DNA from: Chrysoporthe austroafricana
Lineage: Eukaryota > Ascomycota > Sordariomycetes > Diaporthales > Cryphonectriaceae
DNA: 64,000 nt
Direction of reading: 5' to 3'
Assembly: GCA_001051155.2 (NCBI GenBank)
Contig: JYIP02000002.1
Span: 5,189,315 to 5,253,314 of the forward strand
Positions 54,962 to 64,000 of this stretch are shown one piece after another (position 1 is the first letter of the stretch; every line of letters starts with the position of its first letter). Position numbers and translations under genes: made by a program. The notes below the pieces were generated by a model that saw nothing but the letters and a program-made list of their open reading frames with translations, was not told the origin of the DNA and did no database searches.

Positions 54962-56201
54962 GTTGGGGATAATAGAATGAGTGTGCTTAGTTCAGACTCG
55001 AATGTTGGTAATGGGAATGATAGAACGAAATAGACCAAATTTCGAAGTAAGCCAAAAAGAAAGACAAGAGTTGGATTAGCCAACAATGAGAATGACTATC
55101 AAAAGGGAGAAGACACAAGGCTGCGAGGTGGAAACCTTGGAAGTCAAGACTGTCGATGGTCTTATTCTGTCGAGTCCATCGAGATGTAGTATATATATCT
55201 GACGTTTGCTTCAAGCCTTGCCCCTAGTTGTCGATGATCTCCCCCGTGTTCCTTTGTCGACGTTAGTTCCGCAGAAGAGCTGCCGAACTCCCGAATATTC
55301 ATAAAATTGACGCAGTATGCGTCCAAGCTGTCATCTAAACATTCTGACCTGAGTAGACATTGACTGAAAACATTCAATGTGAAACTTTCCCCCTGATCAG
55401 ATGCAGTGGGCCCATTGTTCAGGGAGCCAATCTGATGTATCCGCCCGCAGCCTCACATGTAGACCCCAAGGGTCTGCGGAACGTTTCGAAACATTCGTAT
55501 CGAAACACCTGTCTCCTATAAAGCATTCCTCGAATTACGGTACGTTGACATCGCATGCATGCTGCGCTGTATCAACACGTGGAGTGCCAGCGCCCACCAA
55601 CCCGCGCATCATTGTTTCGACGATCTTTAATGCCGCCAACCAGCCATTGGTTAATTCGATCCCGCGCGCTGTCAGCTGCAATTCTTCAGATGATTCTCCC
55701 ATCGTACACGTCACTCACTGCGAGGACACAGACAAGCAGCAAGCGTGCGAGAGGCACTATAGAAGAAAGTTAGGGGTGGGTGGCAAGCAGGCGGCGAAGC
55801 CAGAGGATCTTGCTCGACTTTCCATGGCGCTCACCATTGAGGACCACGCTATGGGGCGCCCGAGAAAGTACTGAGGGCGAGACCAGCGCCACCGTCATAT
55901 GTTAGATTAGATCGGGCACTGTAAGTGTAGCGGTGACAGGCAGGCTTCGTACATACCTGATACACTTTTGATATGGGCTTCCGTACGTAAGGACGCTGTC
56001 CACAAGACTTACGAGATATGGCCTAGACTATTGGCGCATGAGAAATGTTTTTGAAGAGCAAGCGAATGCTCCAGGGTATCTCATTAATCTGAATTCTACG
56101 TCTGCTGCAAATAGGACGGACCAATCAGTTATCCACCCCGCCACATCTATGCAAAATTTCCCAGGGGAAAAACTAGTGCAAAGTTTCAACGCTCTTGAAA
56201 A
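54962..56201. other. 1.2-kb intergenic region
   Basis: Promoter side of the LPMO and 3' side of the peptide transporter. The plus-strand open frame at 55401-55874 has no domain or intron support and I do not count it as a gene. Confidence 0.45.
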
Positions 56202-58251
56202 TCAGCCGCTCGTCTCCTTCTCTGACAGAACCTCGCTGTTGAGCGGTGCGACACTGGTCTGATCCTCCTCGTCCTCGTAGGTCATGTAGGCATCCTCGTC
56301 GATGTTGCGGTGGCGGAACCAGAAGATGGCCGTCTGGACGAAGAGCGCGATGGCAGGCCCGAACCAGATCCACTAGAGATGATGACATCAGCAACTCATC
56401 ATGACGAAGATACCGTCGGGTCCGTGGTTAGGCAGGAAGTGTGTACTTACTATAAGGTATGGGTCCTCAATAGCGGGCGTCAGGATCTCACCGAGAGCTG
56501 CGTACAGCGCTGTCATGAACAGGCAGACGGAGAAGACGCAAGCCTTCATATTCTGGGGCGCGCGAGCGTAAGCCATCTCGTAGCACGTAACGTTGACGAG
56601 AATCTCGGAAATGGCGCCCAGGCACACCATGGGCAGCTCCCACCACACGGAGATCGGAGCAGGCTCTGAACAGGTCGAGGCATAGTAGCCGCAGGGGCTC
56701 CATTTGTAGACGTAGAGCTGCATGATGCCGCCGCACAGGCCGGAGATGGCAGCTAGGATCATACCGAACGTCATACGCTTGATGCGGCCGAAGTGGATGC
56801 CGAAGCGATTGAGCGTGGGGTAGATACCGTACGCGAAGATGGGTGTGAAGATGATGATGGTCAGCGAGTTGAAGTTGCTCAGCAGGTCGTTGGGGGCGTT
56901 GTTCAGCACGGTAGACGCAGCCAAGTTTGTCGGTGCGGCACCGATGCCACCGTCGTTGAGGTACCAGATGGGAATGTAGAGGAAGATCTGGCAAGCGGCC
57001 CAGGTGCGGCCCACGTCCTTGACGAGCTTGTGGTTCCAAGTGACAGTCTTGCCCTTCTCAGCAAGGACCTCGGGCTTGGCGGCGTCCCAGAATCCCTTCT
57101 TCCAGATCTGAAACTTGTTCTCCTTGCAGCAGATCGCGGTGATCTTGAAGAAGTCGTTTAGCTCAGAGCCCATGGGGGGCTTCTTGACGATCCTCGTGCG
57201 CACACCGACGAAGACGATGACAACGAGCGTGTACATGATAGTGGGCAGCAAGAAAGCCAGCCAGTAACCAACATACTTCTCAGCATATGTGGAGGCGAGG
57301 GCAAAGAAGGCACCAATGTTGATGAATCCGTAATAGATGACCATGATCCGCTGGATGGTGGTCTCGGGATCAACAATGACCCTCTCGCCAGACGGCAGCG
57401 TCTTGACGTACTCCCGCTGGTGTGTGTACTGGTCGAGGACGGTAGGGGCGACGTTTGGCTTGAAGATACCAGCACCGATGGCCAGCATGAAGAACGAGAT
57501 CATAAAGGGCGCAATGCCGTCACCCTTCTGCAGGACGCTGGGAGCAGCGCCGCCGGTCATGATGACGTGGGCAACAGCACCGATGGCAGCGCCGACCATG
57601 ATAGTGTTGTAACGGCCCAGCCTCGTGTCAGCAATCCAGGCCCCAAAAATGGGGAAGACATAAGCCATGAAGGTGAAGAGGAGAACGAAAGCAGAGGCAA
57701 ATTGCACACCCCTCCCGAGAGCACCAGCAACACCCTGGGAGTCGTTGGGGTTGGGCGCACCGGCACCATTACCACCCGCTGGCAGTGGGTACTCAAGGAA
57801 GTCACTGAAGACACCGGTGGTGGCATAGTAGGAGGCACGCTCGGCCAGCTCTGCGACACAGAGGAGGTAGGCGATTTTGGGGATCTTGTCGGGGACCTTG
57901 CGGAGGGTGTTGCGCTCCTCATCTGTGGGCAGAGGGTAGTGCTCGAAATCCCAGACCTCGCCGGCGCTGGTGCCGGGCCTGGAGGCTACCTCGACATCGG
58001 CAATGTCACTAGGCTTCGTGCCGACCTCCGGGTGAACCGCTGGAGGACCATCCCCATGGGCGGGCGCAGGGATCAGGACGGCCTCGCCATGGCCGGTAAC
58101 GAACTTCTTTTCGACACCTTCGGTGGAAAGTCTCGCTAGTCCCCACTATCAGCTGCGCCCAACAAGAGGAGCAGGGCTGCCACGAAGCAGCCCATCGTGT
58201 GTAGATAAATAAGAAGGAAAAAAAAAAAAATAAACAGTGTCACTCACTCAT
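56202..58251 (-). CDS. PTR2: PTR2/POT-family di- and tripeptide transporter
   Basis: Three coding exons: 58251-58248, 58135-56451 and 56372-56202, giving 619 residues. Exon 1 contributes only ATGA; the rest of codon 2 comes from exon 2 (ATG A|CG). The protein has the long hydrophilic N-terminus of fungal PTR2 proteins and then AYLLCVAELAERASYY (POT motif with ExxER). GAGIFKPNVAPTVLDQY, INIGAFFALAS and EILVNVTCYEMAYARAP follow, as in family members. It imports small peptides with protons across the plasma membrane. The upstream minus strand is strongly pyrimidine-rich (58260-58420), a common fungal promoter feature. The first intron carries a long T tract before its acceptor. Confidence 0.94.
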
Positions 58252-58259
58252 CTTGACTG

Positions 58260-58420
58260 TGAGATGTCCCAATCCTGAGGAACTGGAGACGGTCAAGCAG
58301 ATCTGGACGGAGGGGACCAGTCTTGAAGGGTCGACCAAAGAGAGGAGGGGGCGGACGAGGAAAGGAGAGATAGCAACATGATGGGTAGAGACAGGGGAGG
58401 AGAGAGGTTATATTGGTGAC
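58260..58420 (-). promoter_or_regulatory. pyrimidine-rich promoter/5' UTR of the peptide transporter
   Basis: Read on the minus strand this stretch is dominated by C and T, ending about 10 bases before the ATG. CT-rich tracts next to the start are common in strongly expressed filamentous-fungal genes. No TATA box is evident. Confidence 0.4.
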
Positions 58421-61400
58421 GAGGCTCCTTCTCCAACATCTGCAGATCCGCAGTGGCATCCTTGCGTGATTGTCCGCGAATCACCCCGGCGATGGACTTG
58501 AGGGATGTTCGACTCGTGGACCCTCAGTGCCAGGAACCGGGGTCGTCCCAATGGTACCGTACGCAGATATCGGCAGGACACCGCCAAGAGGAGCCCTTGT
58601 CACCACTCGCACAGATCTGGCAGGCATTGACTGTGTCGAGGCCGGCCTAGCAGGTGTCGATACAGTAGCTGGTGATAAGCCGATCGGTCGTATCGCCTGT
58701 CTCGTCCCACACGCCCTCGTGGAGTGTCCAGGCATTGACCAATCCGTGGACGGGCCGACCCATCCTCGAAATATCAGTACCTAGTTTGTCAAGCCTCCTC
58801 CGCCCTCCTCATGCTGTGAGGGCTCGTTCACAAATCGTGATAGGGCGGAGCCCGCACTCTTCCGCGGCGCCATGTGGTGATACATGGCCCAGTTGGGACA
58901 AGATTAGCCCTATCAACATTCTAGAAGGACAGCCGAAGGTCGATCCGCGCCCAGGACCAGGCAGCTGGAACGCCACGAGACGTCTTTCACGGAGAGGCCG
59001 TACACTCTGGCCGAGACAGCGCCCAGGGATGGCCCGAAATGACTACTACCTAGGCGGCAGGTCCTGTCCTGGCAGCTGAGGTCTCCCACCAAGCCGGTCT
59101 GGCTCGCCGCCTGGGCTGATCGACGGCTAGGTGGGAGAATGCGAGGCGTCCAGAGCGATCTGCCGGAGGGCTCCGAGGGCCCACGATGTGTCGACCTGGC
59201 GTTTCTTCCGGTCTGTTTCTCAACCGAATCCACCCACTGGCACCAACGATAAGGCCCCACAGCGAGAATGCTGAACCCAGAGACTCGGGTCCATAGGATC
59301 GTATGGTAACGCTGGGCAGCCTTGTCAGGGACCGACTGGGCCTGCGCTCAACCTCATGGGATGACGGGGCGCCTCTGTGCTCGACGCGAAGCAGCAGAGC
59401 AAAGCAAGGCTGCCCAGAGGGATCCAGAAAGGACCGATTCTAGTCGCACACTCCACGCAAGCGAGAGGCTAGAGGCGCCTCTCGAGAAATTTGCCGAAGC
59501 AGGAAGGTCGGAGCTTGACAACGTTACAGCGCCGGATGGCGTTATCAGAAAGTATGGCCCCCGTATTGATGAGTGTGATAAGAAGCGGCACGGGACGTCT
59601 CCACCGTCCTACAGGGGCCATATATTGCCCCTTGGGCAGTTCGACGAATCGCTGGCCAGGCGCTCGCTCTGGATGGGCAGACGGGATCTCGGGAATGTGT
59701 CGCTATGTCGGATCGCCCACGGGTCCAACCACTCGTCGTCTAGAACTCCATAAGAAGCCTCGGTAGCCTGACTGGGAGGCATGCTCATTATATGCACCCC
59801 GTACAGTCCACAGGGATCGTTACCTGTCCACACAGGGACAAGGCGGAGCGATTAGTCCATCCTGAGAAATATTTGCGTCTCACAGTCGTATGCAACGGCT
59901 GGAATGAGGGCAGCTGGCTGGTCAGACTGACAGTTGTGATCTCTATTACTATGCCAGGGCCTTTGTATTGGCCCCTGTAAAATAGGATCTTGTCCTCTTG
60001 TGGTCTGTAGTCAATCCCCCAGCCCCCAGCCCCGATGCTCGAGTCGTCGTCGCCTCGAAGTCACGCGACCAGCGCTGGTCCCCTGAGGTGGTCTTACCCC
60101 AGCACTGGGGATTATACGCTTTCAGGCAAAGTGGCCTCTTGGCGACGGCTCCTGGATCAGGAATCATCGTCTGCCAAGCAAGCGGGACACTACGAGTGAT
60201 CGCCCCTTGGCAAATGCTTGCGAAGCTTGCCAAAGCTTGTCCAGACGACGTCCAGGCGGCTCAGGTACGAGGAGGGTCCGAAGAGATCATCGTGTCCTCA
60301 CCGTGGCTTGCACAACATACTACCCCAAGCACGTCTTATCTGAGGCGCTGCGATGTTACTACGTCGGGCCGGTGTGGGTCTTATGCAATGCAGATGCAAA
60401 ATCGCGATTGCACTATGTACATCCGTACTACAGCCCCTTGTCTAGCCATGCAATATCTTCGGAGCGACTTCCGGAGGACACCCCCCACACCATACTGAGT
60501 AGTATACAGAAAAGGACTGGGAGCACCGTTGGCCCGTCGGTCGCCCTGGGAATGATCCTGCGCCGGGCGCCAGTATGCCGGTGCAACCCGATGCAGGTCT
60601 CGAACTCTGGCTGACGTTGCTACCTCGTTCGAGAGGAACCTAACTTTGTTAGGTACTCCATAATGCGAGATGATGGCGTCCGGGGGCAGAAGTGCCCGCT
60701 GTGGATAGCACCGAGTCGGGAAAAGCGCCATGTTCATATCACCCGCACTACCTAATTTTTGATGTCAGGGTTTCGAATTTCGAATTATCCCAATCTCACC
60801 ATGGATCGAAAAGGGATTCTGAGCTTGTAATTACAGCCATCCTCAAGTGACTAATGTTCTCATGGTTTGAAAACCCGAGTTAGCTGGTCGCCCAACAGAT
60901 GATACTCAATGGGTTCTGTAGCCATCTGTCGTCTTAGAACTACACCCTCTAGCAGTCGTAGTGTCCTTGGGCACACGGTACTCGACGCGAATCCGTCCGC
61001 TATCAATCAGAACGTCGGAGCCTCAGCCTGCTAAATTCTCGGTGCATTGTCTTACTCTAAGCCACGGAGGAGCAGTTGCTTCTTGGTCGGAGGCCACCCC
61101 ATTCCATTTCACATCCAAAGATTGGGGAGAGATCACCTCGGCGTCTATCAGGAAGTGCGCAGCCATTTCCTCAGACGTCATTTCACGCTTATTAGGCCAG
61201 AGTAGAAGATTCGCGGGAAGGCTATATCGATGAGTGACATTGCGATGAGGAAGACTCAGGCGTGCGAGGTTGGCTCTGCCCACAACGCGCTTGTCAGGTT
61301 GTCGGATGGTAACTTTGCTGGAGGGCTGATGTCTCGAACTCGCTGACAACTGTAGGTATTACTTAGCCTTCTCTACAATAACAATCTATCTCGTGCCGAT

Positions 61401-64000
61401 TAGTGTCGGATATCTATCTTGAGGGGCTCATGAACATTTGACATATGACTACATGGCTAGTAATTGACAAATATCTCGAGTGATGAGGCGTCAACCTTTG
61501 TAAATGGAGGGTCCACGATGACGCGGGCGTTCTTCAGGGCAATATGTAAGCCCTTACCGTCTACAGCGCCATTGTCTCGTGGCTACAGAGGGGGCAGGGG
61601 CAAGGGCATTATCGCAGATCTAGGGTTGTAGCTCGAGTGGCACGTTCAGGAACAATTAGAAGCCCTCGACTAATATCATGTTCATTCTATGCTTTTATAC
61701 CTCAAACGAATAGTCAATGCACAAGTGGTTTGTCGCTATCACGACGTCGATGAGATGGCGGTTTGACAACTAGCTGTTTGAGATGGACTCTGAGGGCAGC
61801 GACTCTGCAGTGGTAAAGATCAAATCGGCGCACTGTCAAAAGTGCAACTTCTTGCACAATGTTTCAGCTCCGTTCCATTTTCAGCTGGTGGCCAGCCAGC
61901 TGAAGATATCCGGCAGGGGAAGAGAAACGAGACAAGTGACTACGCATTGGAAACCGTCTTCAGGGTCATGGCCCATTGATCCCCACTTCCCATTCTTAAC
62001 AAATCCTTCTACGTTGAACAGAACATTCTTATATTGCTCAACGAACTCTGGTGACGTGTAGTCTGAAAAGATGACCTGCCCGTGCTCAGACCACCGAGAT
62101 GCCGAGTGTCGTCTTTCTCAACTTCAACCCGCAAGCAGATAGACAGCAATGCTTCATAAACTTAGATATATATCGACCATTGTAAGCAGTCATCGCTGCT
62201 GCGTCAAGTTTCTCGTCATCATGGCTCATGACACCATCACACGTTAGAGGTGACCAGTCGGACTCCTCTCTCTTGGCCGGTTGACGGACAAAGTGGGACA
62301 GTCGTGCTGCTGCAGGTCATGGGTGATCAGGCATTCGAGAAGATTGATAAATTGGGTACATGGCCAGAAATCCGGCCGAAAATGTATGGGAAGATCATGA
62401 AGACTCCACCCACATGAGTAGCGGTCAAGGCGGCATCATCATCCCACTTGGTAGCACCATTCCCATTGACGAGGACAACAACTTCGACATTATATCCAGA
62501 GATTGGGGCGCATATAGTATAGCTCAGAAGGTAATGGAATACTCTATAGCGAGCTTAGTATATTTGTATGTCGGCTAAACTATCGGCCGTAGTCGTCTCG
62601 ACCCGGGGCTCCTTCGAGGGCGTCTATACCTTGTTATAATTATCTGCAGGATACAGCAACATCCCCATGTCCTCTGAGCCACCAATAATATTGGGAAAGC
62701 GGGATATTGTGCAATTGTTCCCACTTTGGTAGAGTGAGACCTTTGCTATTCATGGGTACGTGACCGCTTGGTATCGCTCTCGCTGGGAGAAGCGACAGTG
62801 GCCTCTACCAAAATACCGAACTAAAATCATAGATCTTTAAGATTGGCCCCGTCAAGCTTGAAGCGGGCCAGGCCAATCTCATCGCTCGTGGCCCAGTCTT
62901 GAAAGCAAGAGGCCTGGAGCCGGGTTCACCCCATCATCAGTCACAGTCTGGGTGGATCTCAGTCTCTGCGCGAGGGCGTGGCAATAGCACCTCAAGCAAC
63001 ATGGGTGCAGGGGCAATTTCCGCCAAGACGCTGCCCTATGGAGTGCCTCGATGGACAATGTAAATGTCTTGGGTGTCGTTTGCCAGCGTTGCAAAGAGTT
63101 CTGAGAGCCCACCCGCCCGGGAGAAAATATCTGAGGCGGCTGAAGCTTGCCTGAGGATCCACTTCGAGCAGCAGGATAAGTGAATACCCAAATTCGGGCA
63201 GAATTATTCTCCCTAAGGAATAGGGGTTCGCGCCTAGGTCCCAATTCCTGGCAATAAAGGGACTGAATGCAGATCTGACCTCGGAAGGTCACTTTTTAGG
63301 GGCATGAGGGCTCAGTGAAGGCGCTGGAAAGATGAGATGGAAGAAGAAGCGAAGAGGTTTGTCTGGGACTACGCACTGTGTCGCCAAGGAGAGAGGGCCT
63401 GGGGAGGAAACGAATCATCACAAAGGCAAGAGAGTTGAGAATTATGACTAGGGGAGGGTGGCCGCAAGTTTTTATGACTGAGGCTGTCACAAGTTTTGCA
63501 GTCCTCGAGCCCCCAAATACTCCGCCGCATGAAGCCCGACTAGAGCAAGCGATTCGATATGCTATGTAGGCTCTAGCAGGAAGGACACAGCCGCGGGCTC
63601 CGGACAAGGAGGGTACCGGCATGTTGACGTGAAGCGGTCTCCAGCACAGGGGAGATGAATGGACCGAACAGGGATTGCATAGTGCTCAGGCTGAATTCCT
63701 CACGAAGATGAGTGTCTGGTCGCATCCGACCTGGCCGAGGCCCGAGCTGACCGTTGCGTCTTAAATAGCTCTCCTAGAAACCTAGGTAGGGCATGGGTGT
63801 CATGAGTATCCGGTCCGCCAGGTAAGCCCGAGCTGGACATGCGCTTGAGAGCGGCTGGCTATATAAGCAAGCATAGGCGAGTAAGGGTCTTGCTACGACA
63901 CATGGTCGTCCAATCGTTGTGGCGGCCCTTGACAAAGCTCGGGGCCGGATAGTTAAGCCTTGACCCCGACCCCGTGGGCCCGGGCCCGGGCCGGATCTTG
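58421..64000. other. 5.6-kb region without a supported gene
   Basis: Both strands have only short frames with no domain, no matching exons and no Pol-like motifs. A frame at 62360-62578 reads naturally for about 70 codons (e.g. GGIIIPLGSTIPIDEDNNFD) but has no neighbours to join. The last 40 bases are a GC palindrome-like run (GGGCCCGGGCCCGGGCC). I see no tRNA or rRNA here. Confidence 0.45.

Noticed and set aside
55401..55874. 157-codon plus-strand open frame between the LPMO and peptide transporter
   Set aside because: No signal peptide, domain, introns or promoter-like context; the composition looks random.
1..64000. CRISPR arrays, bacterial operons, Shine-Dalgarno sites, riboswitches
   Set aside because: The DNA is fungal nuclear; no regularly spaced direct repeats with unique spacers and no prokaryotic gene layout were seen.
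1..64000. tRNA and 5S rRNA genes
   Set aside because: No B-box-like GGTTCGANTCC with a matching A box was noticed by eye. A tRNAscan run would be decisive.

Overview
This window is from a filamentous ascomycete (Pezizomycotina, most likely a Sordariomycete). The evidence is short introns of about 48-150 bp with GT/GC-AG ends and CTNAC-like branch sites, fungal-only families (Zn2Cys6 regulator, CFEM/Pth11-type receptor, AA9 LPMO, CBM18 protein), and a sharply bounded AT-rich retrotransposon block with the stop codons and D-to-N changes expected of repeat-induced point mutation (RIP). The gene set (secreted chitin binder, LPMO, CFEM receptor, efflux pumps, sugar and peptide carriers) fits a plant-associated or saprotrophic lifestyle. 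That last point is inference.

Layout. 1-8.9 kb: gene-free, AT-rich LTR-retrotransposon graveyard. It holds a minus-strand Ty3/gypsy remnant (LTR, primer-binding site, Gag with CCHC knuckle) next to a minus-strand Ty1/copia remnant (5' LTR, gag, protease/GAG-pre-integrase, integrase, RT with YVDD decayed to YINN). A single N sits between two identical 101-bp blocks and is probably a scaffolding scar. 9-11.6 kb: an AAA+ ATPase gene whose 5' end abuts the copia LTR. 12.2-14.2 kb: an ACS-family MFS transporter. 14.8-16.7 kb: a mitochondrial AFG1-like ATPase. 17.8-23.1 kb: a divergent pair, a DHA2 drug-efflux MFS (minus) and a Zn2Cys6 regulator (plus). Their shared promoter carries a CGG-N9-CCG inverted site and a solo copia LTR with a perfect 5-bp target duplication. 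25.9-27.7 kb: a sugar transporter. 28.3-29.1 kb: a secreted protein with three chitin-binding modules. 31.4-31.9 kb: a Ser/Thr/Ala-rich small secreted protein holding two nearly identical 66-bp introns. 33.1-35.2 kb: an LtrA-family membrane protein. 35.7-37.5 kb: a second DHA2 MFS. 39.0-42.8 kb: a large membrane-anchored coiled-coil protein with a recurring E-D-x-x-M motif. 49.7-51.3 kb: a CFEM-containing Pth11-type receptor. 51.6-53.1 kb: an acyl-CoA-dehydrogenase/DszC-like flavoenzyme. 54.1-55.0 kb: an AA9 LPMO. 56.2-58.3 kb: a PTR2/POT peptide transporter. 42.8-49.7 kb and 58.3-64 kb hold no gene I can support.

How the genes may work together. The clearest functional unit is the regulator/efflux-pump pair. 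The transporters (ACS, sugar, two DHA2, PTR2) and secreted or cell-surface proteins (CBM18, AA9, CFEM receptor, LtrA-like) look like an environment-interaction repertoire rather than one biosynthetic cluster; I see no PKS, NRPS, terpene cyclase or P450 backbone. All gene models were spliced by hand. Where exon sums are given they close in frame, with start, splice sites and stop consistent.
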